Assembly (NCBI GenBank): GCA_026414565.1
Contig: JAOAIT010000018.1
Span: 310,001-374,000, forward strand
Reading direction: 5' to 3'
Length of the DNA: 64,000 nucleotides
From: Verrucomicrobiia bacterium
GTDB lineage: Bacteria > Verrucomicrobiota > Verrucomicrobiia > Limisphaerales > Fontisphaeraceae
Positions 46,122 through 54,777 of this stretch are shown here, piece after piece. The notes under the pieces are model-generated. The model was given only the letters and a program-made list of their open reading frames with translations, was not told where the DNA came from and made no database searches. The translations under genes were made by a program, and so were the position numbers. Positions within the stretch are counted from its first letter, which is position 1. Every line of letters starts with the position of its first letter.

Positions 46122-47957
46122 TCACTCCATCTGGCGATACCGTTGCAGGAAGTCGGCGGGATGCAAACGCGGCAGCGGCGGGGTGTTGGTGGCGGCAGGA
46201 GATGCCGCTCCCACCTTGACAAGATCGCCCACAAAGTTCAGCACTCCAGCCATGTCCTGTAACAAGGCTGCGCGATCCAATTCCTTGCGCGAAAGGTTGG
46301 CAGAAGGTTGGAACAAGGCGTCCGGCGCAAGTGTATTAGTCTGCCAGCCGCGGACGGTGAAGTGAACGTCAAAACCCATGGCTTCCGCGCTAATCTCGCT
46401 CGGGGTCACGCCATCGGTCTGGAATTTGATGCGCAGACGAGCCTCGCGATAACGTGGCTCTTTGGGCGAGATCAGCAACCAACCCTCTTTATCCCACTCC
46501 GCATTGACCCAGCGCTGAACCATATCCGGCGCGAGCGCAAGGCTGGCCGCCAACCCCTGTAACAAGGCCAGTTTCAGGCGGTGTTGCGGCTCCACCAAGG
46601 CACTCCATGCGGAAGCAGCAGGCACACCAGCAGTGCCTGCCAGGATGATGCCGGAGTTCCCGCGAGGCACCTGCAACCACGGAAATTCACCCAGGCCCGC
46701 CTGCCACTCCCCCAATCCCGGAGCTGCCATGTGAAACGCAAACCGTTCGCCATGCCCGATCACCACCCGCCCGCTGCCACTCAAAGAGCGGCCATTAGCG
46801 TCCACCCCCGACAGCTCGCCCTCGGCAAAGTGACACCGCCCGGTGGCAGGGGGCACCGTGGCCATGGTGACCAGTTGATTGAGCACGGCCAACAGGCGGT
46901 GATAGGCGTTGGTGCTGGGGGCGGAAGGAGTTTTAATCTGGCTTAAAACTTCCGCGGAAAGGTCCTGCGCAAAGAAATCGGCCATCATCCGCAAAGCGCG
47001 GGGCAGTTCGGCCAGGGCGGTATAGTGTCCCAATCCCTCAAACCAGACGACTTTGTCTGAAATCCCCAAGGCGTCGGCCAGTTTCTCGGTGCAGGCGCGA
47101 GGGATAACTTCGTCCTGTCCGGCGTTCAGCATCAGCACCCGTCCCTCACGGGCACGTTGCCGCAAGGCCGGAGCGTGAGTCAAAGGATCAAACGTGCGCA
47201 GCCGTTTTTCGACTTCGGCCCGTTCTTCCGCCGGCAATTTTTGAATCATCAGGCTGAGCTGCCGGGTTTCGCGGGCATGATGAATCATCATCGGCAAATC
47301 TCCCCCCGCCAGAATCAACACAGCCCGCTGTAACCGCGGATCCATACCCGCCGCTGTGGCGGACATGATGCCGCCCAGACTGATGCCCGCAATGCCTATC
47401 TTGTTGCGGTCCACCTCCGGACGGGCCTGCAAGAGGTCCACCAGCCGGGCTATTTCCTGTCCCGCCTGCTCCAGCGCGCCGAGGAACAAATGCGGATTGG
47501 CAGCCAAAGCCCGACGCCCCTCCGCGGGGCCGCGTGTCCCGTAGTAAGGCAGCTTGAAGGTCACGGCCACCATGCCACGCCCCGCGAGCACGTTGCACAT
47601 CATGGCCGTCAAATCTTCATCGCCATTAAGTATGGGCAAACATATTACCGCCGGCCGGCCCGGCTGGCCGGGCCGCCAGTTGGCAGGAATGTACAAATCT
47701 GCGGGGACGGTGTTGTTCTGCGGCAAATCACTCACCACCGGCGAAGGAAATTCCAGCCGATACAACTGAGCATCCACCTGCCCTGTCAGGAGCCGCTGGC
47801 GGTAGGCAAAAGACTTCTGCGGCGGAGACAGCGTGACGGTAACATTTTGGATGGCCTTGGTGGCTTCGGAATCCTGACCCATTGCCCCAACAAGGCTCAA
47901 CCCCAGGGCAAGAAACGGACCGCCCACGCCACGCAGGAAGTTGTTAAACGTCGGCAT
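46122..47957 (-). CDS. Secreted alpha/beta-hydrolase (acetyl-xylan-esterase/dienelactone-hydrolase type)
   Basis: The 611-residue protein starts at the ATG at 47957; in-frame sequence upstream is AT-rich and lies in the divergent promoter region. A signal peptide (FLALGLSLVGAMGQ) precedes an alpha/beta-hydrolase domain. The nucleophile is S193 in GIAGISLGGIMSA, with the Asp in NAGQDEVIPRAC and the His in GLGHYTALAELP completing a triad. The C-terminal ~200 residues (after KTPSAPSTNAYH) are beta-rich, unlike any family recognised. Esterase or peptidase activity on plant polymers is plausible. It shares a ~160-bp divergent region with the symporter gene. Confidence 0.8.
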   Translation of the reverse strand: MPTFNNFLRGVGGPFLALGLSLVGAMGQDSEATKAIQNVTVTLSPPQKSFAYRQRLLTGQVDAQLYRLEFPSPVVSDLPQNNTVPADLYIPANWRPGQPGRPAVICLPILNGDEDLTAMMCNVLAGRGMVAVTFKLPYYGTRGPAEGRRALAANPHLFLGALEQAGQEIARLVDLLQARPEVDRNKIGIAGISLGGIMSATAAGMDPRLQRAVLILAGGDLPMMIHHARETRQLSLMIQKLPAEERAEVEKRLRTFDPLTHAPALRQRAREGRVLMLNAGQDEVIPRACTEKLADALGISDKVVWFEGLGHYTALAELPRALRMMADFFAQDLSAEVLSQIKTPSAPSTNAYHRLLAVLNQLVTMATVPPATGRCHFAEGELSGVDANGRSLSGSGRVVIGHGERFAFHMAAPGLGEWQAGLGEFPWLQVPRGNSGIILAGTAGVPAASAWSALVEPQHRLKLALLQGLAASLALAPDMVQRWVNAEWDKEGWLLISPKEPRYREARLRIKFQTDGVTPSEISAEAMGFDVHFTVRGWQTNTLAPDALFQPSANLSRKELDRAALLQDMAGVLNFVGDLVKVGAASPAATNTPPLPRLHPADFLQRYRQME

Positions 47958-48114
47958 GGCTCCTAATGTAAAGCGCCCGTGCAAAAAGCAAAGCGCGGGC
48001 CGCGGGGTGACGGCCAATAATTTCTGGCAGGTTGGTGCGCATTTTGGTGAAAAAATTATTATAATGATGTTTGACTTTACATCCCACGCCCCGTAGTAAC
48101 AATGCCCAGATTGT
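47958..48114. promoter_or_regulatory. Divergent promoter region between the hydrolase and symporter genes
   Basis: The AT-rich core contains TATAAT on the minus strand (48063-48058), a candidate -10 for the hydrolase gene, though no clear -35 lies 16-18 nt upstream. On the plus strand TTGACT (48071-48076) is 17 nt from TAGTAA (48094-48099), a weak promoter match that would leave only a very short leader before the ATG at 48115. Both are by eye only. Confidence 0.25.
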
Positions 48115-50052
48115 ATGCACGACATCAATCTCGGCATCATTGATTACGCCATCCTTCTGGTCTATGTCGCGGCGGTATTGGGCATTGGCTTCGCCCTCCG
48201 CCGCTACATGAAAAGCTCGCGAGATTTCCTCATCACCGGCCGCACCATCCCCACGTGGGTCACCGGCCTGGCCTTCATCTCGGCCAACCTGGGGGCGCTG
48301 GAACTGGTGGGCATGGCCGCCAGCGGCGCCAAGTATGGCATTGCCACAAGCCACTTTTACTGGGTGGGCGCAATTCCCGCGATGGTGTTTTTGGCGGTGT
48401 TCATGATGCCGTTTTATTATGGCTCCAAGGCGCGATCCGTGCCGGAGTACCTTAAGATGCGGTTTGACGAACGCGTCCGCGCCTTGAACTCGATCTCCTT
48501 TGCGGTGATGACGTTGCTGGCCTCCGGCATCAGCATGAATGCGCTCGCCAAACTGCTCAATCAACTGCTGGGGTGGAATTACAACGTCAGCCTGTGGATT
48601 TGTTCGGTAGTGGTCATGGTGTACGTGCTCAAAGGCGGGCTGACCTCGGCCATCTACACCGAAGTGCTGCAGTTCTTCATGATTGTGCTGGGATTCGCCC
48701 CCGTGGTGTATCTGGGGCTAAAAGACGTTGGCGGCTGGGGCAGCATGACCAAATCCCTGGAGCAGGTGGCCACCCATCCCGCCGCCCTGAATCTGGGCAC
48801 CAACATGAATTACAACGCCAACGCCTGGACCAGCGCCTGGGAACCGCTGCTGGCGGGGCCGGAGAAAAACCCCATGGGCGTGGACTGGTTTGCCATGGTG
48901 TTTGGTCTGGGGTTTGTGTTGAGCTTCGGCTATTGGTGCACCAACTTCCTGGTGGTGCAACGCGCCATGGCGGCAAAAAACATGACTGCAGCGCGTAACA
49001 CGCCGCTGGTGGCCGCAGTGCCCAAAATGCTCTTCCCGGCGCTGGTGATTGTGCCGGGCATGATTGCGGTCGCCTTGATGTCCAATCCACAAAAAGGATA
49101 CCGCATCCCCCCGCCGCCGTTGGATCAATCTGTCTATGTCAAAGCAGAAGCAGCGGTAAAAGCCGCCGCCTCACTGCCGGAGCCCGCCGCCTTTGAACAG
49201 GTGGCCAAGGCCGTGGGCAAAAAAATGGACCAAGCCAAGGTGGCCGCCCTGGTTAAGGATTATGCCGCCCAGCCACTCGCCCTGCCGGCATTCAAACAGC
49301 GCGTGGACGAGGCCATCACGGAATACGATTACGACGGCGTGATCATTTCGCTCGTAAAACGATATTGCCCCACCGGCTTGCTGGGGCTGGCGCTGACGGC
49401 CCTGCTCGCTTCATTCATGTCGGGCATGGCCGGCAACGTCACGGCGTTCAACACGGTATGGACGTATGATTTGTACCAAGCCTATATCGCCAAGGACAAA
49501 AGCGACGATCATTATCTTTGGATGGGCCGCGCGGTAACGGTAGTAGGTGTGTTGCTAAGCATAGGCACGGCCTATTTTGCCCGGATGTACAACAATGCCA
49601 TGGACGTCATCCAACTGGTGTTTGGTTTTGTCAATGCGCCGTTGTTCGCCACCTTCCTGCATGGCATGTTCTGGGCCAGGGCTACCAGCACTGGCGCGTT
49701 TTGGGGGCTGTTGGGCGGCACCGCCACTTCGGCCTTGTTTCATGCTTTGACCCTGGCCAAGGACAACACCCCCGGCTTAAAGGGTGGCTATTTGCACGTG
49801 GTCCATGTCTTCCCCAGCGAAATGGCGCAGAATTTCTGGCTCGCCGCCTTTGCCTTTACGGCGTGCTTCCTGTTGACGCTCGTCTTTTCGCTGCTGAGTC
49901 GGCGCACCAAGACAGATGAGGAATTGAAGGGATTGGTCTATTCACTGACTCCGAAGATCAAGGATGAGGACCAGCCCTTCTATCTCCGGCCGGCGGTGAT
50001 CGGGGTGGTGCTGCTGGCGGCCTGCGTCGTGTTGAACATCATTTTCTGGTAA
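48115..50052 (+). CDS. Sodium/solute symporter (SSS/SGLT family)
   Basis: The 645-residue protein has about 13-14 membrane helices. Family motifs include FLITGRTIPTWVTGLAFISANLGALELVGMAA near the start, ARSVPEYLKMRFDERVRALN, and FGFVLSFGYWCTNFLVVQRAM with the R-A-M pattern of SGLT loops. LLGLALTALLASFMSGMAGNVTAFNTVWTYDLYQ is the C-terminal core. An extra ~70-residue charged, Ala-rich insert (~residues 330-415) lies between two helices and is not usual for the family. Sugar import with sodium is likely given the downstream galM, but the family also carries other solutes. Confidence 0.9.
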   Translation: MHDINLGIIDYAILLVYVAAVLGIGFALRRYMKSSRDFLITGRTIPTWVTGLAFISANLGALELVGMAASGAKYGIATSHFYWVGAIPAMVFLAVFMMPFYYGSKARSVPEYLKMRFDERVRALNSISFAVMTLLASGISMNALAKLLNQLLGWNYNVSLWICSVVVMVYVLKGGLTSAIYTEVLQFFMIVLGFAPVVYLGLKDVGGWGSMTKSLEQVATHPAALNLGTNMNYNANAWTSAWEPLLAGPEKNPMGVDWFAMVFGLGFVLSFGYWCTNFLVVQRAMAAKNMTAARNTPLVAAVPKMLFPALVIVPGMIAVALMSNPQKGYRIPPPPLDQSVYVKAEAAVKAAASLPEPAAFEQVAKAVGKKMDQAKVAALVKDYAAQPLALPAFKQRVDEAITEYDYDGVIISLVKRYCPTGLLGLALTALLASFMSGMAGNVTAFNTVWTYDLYQAYIAKDKSDDHYLWMGRAVTVVGVLLSIGTAYFARMYNNAMDVIQLVFGFVNAPLFATFLHGMFWARATSTGAFWGLLGGTATSALFHALTLAKDNTPGLKGGYLHVVHVFPSEMAQNFWLAAFAFTACFLLTLVFSLLSRRTKTDEELKGLVYSLTPKIKDEDQPFYLRPAVIGVVLLAACVVLNIIFW

Positions 50053-50083
50053 TGGTATTAACCCCCAAACCAAGGCATAATTT

Positions 50084-50308
50084 ATGGGTCTGGACATTCG
50101 GTGGCCAATTGGCCTGATGTTTTTGGTGGTGGGCCTGCTCATGGTGGTGGCCGGTTTCACCGTGCCGCCCGAGCAGTTTCAGCGCTCGCTGGGCATCAAC
50201 ATTAATTTGTTGTGGGGCCTGGGGCTGCTGGTCTTCGGTGGCTTGATGACCTTTTTTGCCTGGCGCGGTTCCCAGAAAAACGGGCAAAACCCCCAAGGCC
50301 AAAAATAA
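50084..50308 (+). CDS. Small two-helix membrane protein
   Basis: The 74-residue protein has two hydrophobic helices (GLMFLVVGLLMVVAGFTV and LLWGLGLLVFGGLMTFFAW) joined by a short loop with the sequence PPEQFQRSLGININ, and a charged C-terminal tail. It lies 31 bp after the symporter and 39 bp before galM on the same strand, so it is likely co-transcribed. It may act as an accessory subunit of the symporter; no family is recognised with certainty. Confidence 0.7.
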   Translation: MGLDIRWPIGLMFLVVGLLMVVAGFTVPPEQFQRSLGININLLWGLGLLVFGGLMTFFAWRGSQKNGQNPQGQK

Positions 50309-50347
50309 CATCATGTTTAACAACCTCTCCCATCGGAAATCCAACCT

Positions 50348-51472
50348 ATGAAAAAAATCCTCGCTCCCCTAATGGCGCTGACGTTGGGCCTGACGGCCGC
50401 TGACGCTGGCGCAGCCAACCTGATGAAAGCAACAGTCACCAAAGCAACCTATGGACGCCTGCCGGACGGCACGGTGATTGAGGAGTACACCCTCACCAAC
50501 ACCAAGGGTGCCGTGTGCAAGGTCATCACGTACGGCGCCATTGTCACGGAATTGCACGTGCCGGACCGCAACGGAAAACTTGGCGATGTGGTGCTCGGTT
50601 TCGATAATTTGAAGCAATATCTGGACGGCCATCCCTACTTTGGCGCCGCCATCGGCCGCTACGCCAACCGCATCGCCAAAGGCCGATTCAAACTGGAGGG
50701 CAAGACCTACCAGTTGGCCACCAACAACGGCCCCAATCATTTGCATGGCGGCCTCAAGGGCTTCGACAAGGTGGTTTGGAAAGCGGAGATTGTGCCGAGT
50801 CTGGACGGCGCGGCGGTGAAATTCTCCTATTTAAGCAAGGATGGCGAGGAAGGCTATCCGGGCAACCTGGACGTGACGATGATTTACACGCTCACCGATA
50901 TGAACGAGTTACGCTTCGAGTACGAGGCCAAAACCGACAAGACCACCATCGTCAACCTTACCAACCACAGTTACTTCAACCTTGCCGAACGGGGCGACAT
51001 CCTGGGCCATGTGGTGATGATCAATGCGGATCGCTTCACGCCGGTGGACGACACGCTCATTCCGACCGGCAAGCTGGCGCCGGTCAAAAACACGCCCATG
51101 GATTTCACCAAACCCATGCCCATCGGTTCACGCATCAATCTGTTGACCAATGATCCGCGCGGTTACGACCATAACTACGTCCTCAACAGCGGCGGCAAGA
51201 AACTGGCCCTGGCCGCCACGGTGCATGAACCCAAGACCGGCCGTTTCATGGAGGTTTATACCACCGAGCCGGGGCTGCAATTTTACACGGGCAATTTCCT
51301 GGATGGCACGCTGACGGGCAAATACGGGATTGTTTATCACAAACATTACGGATTCTGCATGGAAGCCGATCATTTCCCGGATTCCCCGAATCAGCCCAAA
51401 TTCCCCTCGGTGGTGCTGAAACCGGGCCAGACCTACCGGCAGACGACCGTGTACAAATTCAGCGTAAAGTAA
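50348..51472 (+). CDS. galM: Secreted aldose 1-epimerase (mutarotase)
   Basis: GalM interconverts alpha and beta anomers of galactose, glucose and similar sugars. The 374-residue protein has a signal peptide (MKKILAPLMALTLGLTAADAGA), so it acts outside the cytoplasm, unlike the usual cytoplasmic GalM. The catalytic residues are visible: the NxxR motif in GRYANRIAKG, NHLHGG near residue 125, the catalytic His in LTNHSYFNLA near 205, and the base Glu in FCMEADHFPDSPN near 340. It ends a short unit after the symporter and is followed by a strong terminator. Other hexoses or arabinose remain possible substrates. Confidence 0.93.
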   Translation: MKKILAPLMALTLGLTAADAGAANLMKATVTKATYGRLPDGTVIEEYTLTNTKGAVCKVITYGAIVTELHVPDRNGKLGDVVLGFDNLKQYLDGHPYFGAAIGRYANRIAKGRFKLEGKTYQLATNNGPNHLHGGLKGFDKVVWKAEIVPSLDGAAVKFSYLSKDGEEGYPGNLDVTMIYTLTDMNELRFEYEAKTDKTTIVNLTNHSYFNLAERGDILGHVVMINADRFTPVDDTLIPTGKLAPVKNTPMDFTKPMPIGSRINLLTNDPRGYDHNYVLNSGGKKLALAATVHEPKTGRFMEVYTTEPGLQFYTGNFLDGTLTGKYGIVYHKHYGFCMEADHFPDSPNQPKFPSVVLKPGQTYRQTTVYKFSVK

Positions 51473-51493
51473 CGCCTGCAGGGCTTGAGCAAC

Positions 51494-51526
51494 CGGCCGA
51501 TCCCCCTGGATCGGCCGTTTTTTTTT
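51494..51526 (+). terminator. Rho-independent terminator after galM
   Basis: CGGCCGATCC (51494-51503) pairs perfectly with GGATCGGCCG (51508-51517) around a CCCT loop and is followed by nine T residues (51518-51526). The T-run reaches the stop codon of the convergent downstream gene at 51525. Confidence 0.93.
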
Positions 51527-52487
51527 ACACATCACACAGGCGCACCGCCTCCCAAAGGCCCTGGTACGGATCACGGGTTGGGATGAATTCCTGGCCGACA
51601 AAGCCGGTATAGCCGATTTCAATTAAGGTGTTCATCACCGCCGCGTAATTGATTTCCTGCCGGGCATCCAGCTCGCAGCGGCCAGGGTTGCCAGCGGTGT
51701 GGACATGCCCGATGTATTCACGGTAATCCCGCAGACGCCGGATGATGTCGCCATCCATGATTTGCACATGGTACACATCAAACAGCAGCTTCAGCCGGGG
51801 TGACCCAACCCGTTTGATGATGTCAATGCAGTAGTCAGTGTGGTCCCCCTGATAGCCGGGATGCCCCTTCATGGGATCGGAGGTGTCGCGGCTGTTCAGA
51901 ATCTCCAGACATAAGGTGACCCCTTTTTGTTCAGCATATCCCACAATTTTTTTCAGTCCTTCCACGCAATTCCGGGCGCCTTCGTCCGCAGGGATCTTGG
52001 GACTGTTGGGGTCATTCGGATTTTTGGCGGCATAGCCGGTAAAACAGATCACGTTGGGAAACTTGTAGGCGGCAGCGGCGTCAATGGCGTCGCGGGTGAC
52101 CTGCAAAAGCTTGGGCCAGTGATCCGGATTGTTAAACCCTTTCAGGAATGGTGGATCCGGATTCATATTGATCTGGCAGATGGCACACGTCAGACCATGC
52201 CGCACGAGCACCGGATAATGCTCCGCAGCCACCAGTTCCACCGAGACACAGCCCAATTGTTTGGCCACCTGGCAGGTCTTTTCGATGTTCCATTTCTCCC
52301 CAAACATTTCAAAGCACCAATGGACGATGCTTTGCTTGAGGCGGCCTTTGACCACTGCCGGCTTCCGGGGTGACACGGCGGACATTTTACGGGAACATCC
52401 GCTCACGGCAGCAGCCCCCAGAGCTGCGATCGAGGCGGTGTGAAGAAAATTCCTGCGATTGAGAGTTTGGTTTGTTTGCTGCTTCAT
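51525..52487 (-). CDS. Tat-exported hydroxypyruvate-isomerase-like TIM-barrel protein
   Basis: The 320-residue protein begins with a twin-arginine signal (NRRNFLHTASIAAL) that also ends in a possible lipobox (AAVSGC), so it is likely exported folded and perhaps lipid-anchored. The barrel matches the hydroxypyruvate isomerase (Hyi) branch: CFEMFGEKWNIEKTCQ, LCLEILNSRDTSDPMKGHPGYQGD with the metal-ligand Glu, LLFDVYHVQIMDGD, HVHTAGNPGR, and the second Glu in GQEFIPTRDP. Periplasmic Hyi-like proteins are frequent in sugar clusters of this phylum. The true substrate may be another 2-oxo or keto-sugar. The next gene upstream (DUF1080) is transcribed in the same direction. Confidence 0.85.
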   Translation of the reverse strand: MKQQTNQTLNRRNFLHTASIAALGAAAVSGCSRKMSAVSPRKPAVVKGRLKQSIVHWCFEMFGEKWNIEKTCQVAKQLGCVSVELVAAEHYPVLVRHGLTCAICQINMNPDPPFLKGFNNPDHWPKLLQVTRDAIDAAAAYKFPNVICFTGYAAKNPNDPNSPKIPADEGARNCVEGLKKIVGYAEQKGVTLCLEILNSRDTSDPMKGHPGYQGDHTDYCIDIIKRVGSPRLKLLFDVYHVQIMDGDIIRRLRDYREYIGHVHTAGNPGRCELDARQEINYAAVMNTLIEIGYTGFVGQEFIPTRDPYQGLWEAVRLCDV

Positions 52488-52554
52488 GCGGCTAAATTAA
52501 AATGTGCGCGCTAAAACGCAAATGAAACCGACGGCTCCCCGCCCTTTTTATCCT

Positions 52555-53727
52555 TCAAGGCAGAGGCCGACAGAAGAAGTTCATGAACTGGGCTGGTGCC
52601 CCTCCCTGACTCAACCCCAGATAACAGGGACTGCTTGCAGCAACGGCAAAGGGTAATGATTGACGTTGCTCTTGGTCCCCCACTCGCAGCGTGGCCTCCT
52701 TTTCTTTGATTTGCAAAGAAACGCGCTGCCAGGCGCCAGCCTTGAGCCCCACCAGGGGCAGGGACACCATCTCCCCTGCCCTGCTGCGCAGCCCGAGCTG
52801 GGTTGGGACGGGCGGGTTCTCAGCCCCTTTGGCGGGCTGGATGTCGAAAATGATCTCAGCAGCCGTAAATGGCATGGCGCACCAAAGCATGGCCGGGGCC
52901 TTGTCGGCAGGTGCGGCTTGCAGCCGTTCACCTTGCACAGACCATTGCTGGAGAACAGCGTCATTCGTCTGCCAGCCGCGAAAATCAAGATGGTTGAAAA
53001 ACGACATCCACCCCAAATCCAGAGGAGCCGTTTGCTCGGCGGTGGCCTGGCCACCGGGCAATTCCCGCAGACGGACGTTGCGAAATTCCACCGGCGCCCC
53101 CTCGCTCTCCAGGGCAAGATACCCCTTGCGATAGACGCAATCGCTTCCCCCGGAGACTTCCTTGCCGTTCACCTCCAGACGAATCACACCGTTGCTGCAA
53201 GTGATGCGGTAATGATTCCACTCCGGGGAACTTTTACTGCGTTCCTCGCTGGGAAAACTGCGCATGCCGTGATGGCGTCCGAAAGGTTTCATGGTGGCTC
53301 CCCAAATGGGGAAAACGTCGCCATGCGTGGTGTACCATTCATTTTTTCCAGCCACATTGAAGCCATTATCCAACACCTGCACCTCGATGCCCTTGAGGAA
53401 CGGAGCGCCCACGGCAGGCAGGGGGCTGCCCCAGATGAACACCCCTGAATTGCCGCCGGAAGTCAGATGCCGCCATTCCAGTTCGAGAACAAAATTTTCA
53501 TATTGGCGGGTGGTGCGCAGCGCCCCCGTGGGTTTGCCGGTGCAATAAACTACGCCGTTGGTCATTGTCCAGGTCTCCGGCGCCCCGTTCACATTGGTCC
53601 AACCCGTAAAATCGCGGCCGTTGAACAGCGGTTGTAAATCAGGAGCAGCAGCCGGCAAGGACCAGCCACCCAGCCAAGCCCAGAAAAACAAATGCGCTGT
53701 AAGGCCAGAAATAAAACGTGCTTGCAT
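52555..53727 (-). CDS. Secreted tandem DUF1080 protein (3-keto-disaccharide hydrolase-like)
   Basis: The 390-residue protein has a signal peptide (ISGLTAHLFFWAWLGGWSLPAAA) and two related jelly rolls. The first (~30-220) is a standard DUF1080 domain: LQPLFNGRDFTGWTNV, NSGVFIWGSPLPA, GIEVQVLDNG, ESEGAPVEFRNVRLREL. The second (~225-390) starts with a degenerate copy (SFFNHLDFRGWQTND) but lacks the NSGVF and LEVQVLDN motifs, so it may bind sugar without catalysis. It lies 67 bp upstream of the Hyi-like gene on the same strand. DUF1080 plus TIM-barrel isomerase suggests a 3-keto-sugar breakdown pair. Confidence 0.85.
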   Translation of the reverse strand: MQARFISGLTAHLFFWAWLGGWSLPAAAPDLQPLFNGRDFTGWTNVNGAPETWTMTNGVVYCTGKPTGALRTTRQYENFVLELEWRHLTSGGNSGVFIWGSPLPAVGAPFLKGIEVQVLDNGFNVAGKNEWYTTHGDVFPIWGATMKPFGRHHGMRSFPSEERSKSSPEWNHYRITCSNGVIRLEVNGKEVSGGSDCVYRKGYLALESEGAPVEFRNVRLRELPGGQATAEQTAPLDLGWMSFFNHLDFRGWQTNDAVLQQWSVQGERLQAAPADKAPAMLWCAMPFTAAEIIFDIQPAKGAENPPVPTQLGLRSRAGEMVSLPLVGLKAGAWQRVSLQIKEKEATLRVGDQEQRQSLPFAVAASSPCYLGLSQGGAPAQFMNFFCRPLP

Positions 53728-53840
53728 GGTCTGATTCTAGCACATCTTGGGTAAGGCACGAGACCAAAAGCGGCACCGCCGGCACATTGGCCAAGGGATT
53801 GCCACTTGTGCCGGCGGCAGAGAGAGCTTAACGTTGCACC

Positions 53841-54296
53841 ATGACGCTTGAGCAAGCGATTCCTTTGATTAAAGCGGCCTGCCAGCGGATGAACCAGGAA
53901 TTTGGCGAGGTGTTGTTTGATGAGTGGGCGGTGGTGCGGGCGATGCGCGGTAAATTATACCTGGAACATTACGAAGGCCCGCGGCGTGAGGAGTTTATCC
54001 GACAATTTCACGCGGAAACTGCCGACTTAAAATCTGCCAGCATGGCCTACAATCGAGGACACTACGAGGTGGGCGATTTTGAATTCACGCCGGACGGCGT
54101 TGGTTCCAAGGCAGATGCCTTCCTGAAATTGGGACCGGACACCTACCTGGTGTTTGGCAACACCCGTCTGAGCATGGCGGAAATCACGCGCAACAAAAGG
54201 TGGTTGAAGGCGCAGGGCCAGTTTGCCAGCTTAAGCGAACGAGTCATCCATGACCCGCTGGCGCTAACGGGGGCTCCGCAAGGACCAGAACTCTGA
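53841..54296 (+). CDS. Conserved-looking hypothetical protein, 151 aa
   Basis: No family is recognised. The soluble alpha/beta protein starts MTLEQAIPLIKAACQRMN and has a patterned core (DEWAVVRAMRGKLYLEHYEGPRREEF, GHYEVGDFEFTPDGVG, LKLGPDTYLVFGNTRLSM) with regular hydrophobic spacing, consistent with a real gene in the local codon style. It stands alone between two minus-strand genes and is followed by a hairpin terminator. A signalling or scaffolding role is only a guess. Confidence 0.7.
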   Translation: MTLEQAIPLIKAACQRMNQEFGEVLFDEWAVVRAMRGKLYLEHYEGPRREEFIRQFHAETADLKSASMAYNRGHYEVGDFEFTPDGVGSKADAFLKLGPDTYLVFGNTRLSMAEITRNKRWLKAQGQFASLSERVIHDPLALTGAPQGPEL

Positions 54297-54320
54297 GCCA
54301 GACATGCCCCATAAAACGAA

Positions 54321-54346
54321 CAGCCCCGCCGAAGCGGGGCTGCTTT
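54321..54346 (+). terminator. Hairpin terminator after the 151-aa hypothetical gene
   Basis: CAGCCCCGC (54321-54329) pairs with GCGGGGCTG (54334-54342) around CGAA, a stable tetraloop-like loop. CTTTTA follows, a short but acceptable T-run. Confidence 0.75.
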
Positions 54347-54372
54347 TAGAATGTGAATGTTTTTCTCTCAGG

Positions 54373-54534
54373 TCACTGTAATTCCTCCTCCCAATCGCCC
54401 AAGTGCAGGTATTCTTTGACCTTCCGGCGCTCGTAACGGTTTTTCTGCGCCTTTTTCGGGCGGCAGTCCGTTTTACGGAAGGGGTGCTTGGGGTTTCTGA
54501 TGGTGTCGCTGATGGCATCGAGCGTCTTCATCAT
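54373..54534 (-). CDS. Small basic protein of unknown function, 53 aa
   Basis: A frame of 53 codons starts at ATGATG (54534) with AAAGGA 11-16 nt upstream, a good ribosome site. A longer in-frame start at 54660 has none. The product is very basic (RKTDCRPKKAQKNRYERRK) and ends in an acidic, aromatic segment (LHLGDWEEELQ). No family is recognised. It is short, so it may be spurious; the ribosome site and codon pattern favour a real gene. Confidence 0.45.
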   Translation of the reverse strand: MMKTLDAISDTIRNPKHPFRKTDCRPKKAQKNRYERRKVKEYLHLGDWEEELQ

Positions 54535-54777
54535 AGTTAGGGGTTCCTTTGAGGCGATGACACGTCCTGCCTTGAGGGGTGGGAGTAATACGGTTGGGAT
54601 GGGGTCTCTCACTCCGGGCAGGTTTTGGACTATCCGTGCCATCACTGATTTGACACTCATAATTTAACGCAAGTTCAAAAAAAACGCAAATCTTCCCTTC
54701 CTTTGGGCAAGGCCATGCTCCAAGCGGGTCTTGTCTAAGGATGGACTGCCCCCGCCAAATGATGTAGAGGTGGTTCC

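Noticed and set aside
48058-48140. N-terminal extension of the alpha/beta-hydrolase upstream of 47957
   Set aside because: The extra residues include a run of isoleucines encoded by AT-rich promoter-like DNA and overlap the start of the divergent symporter; the signal peptide begins at the ATG at 47957.
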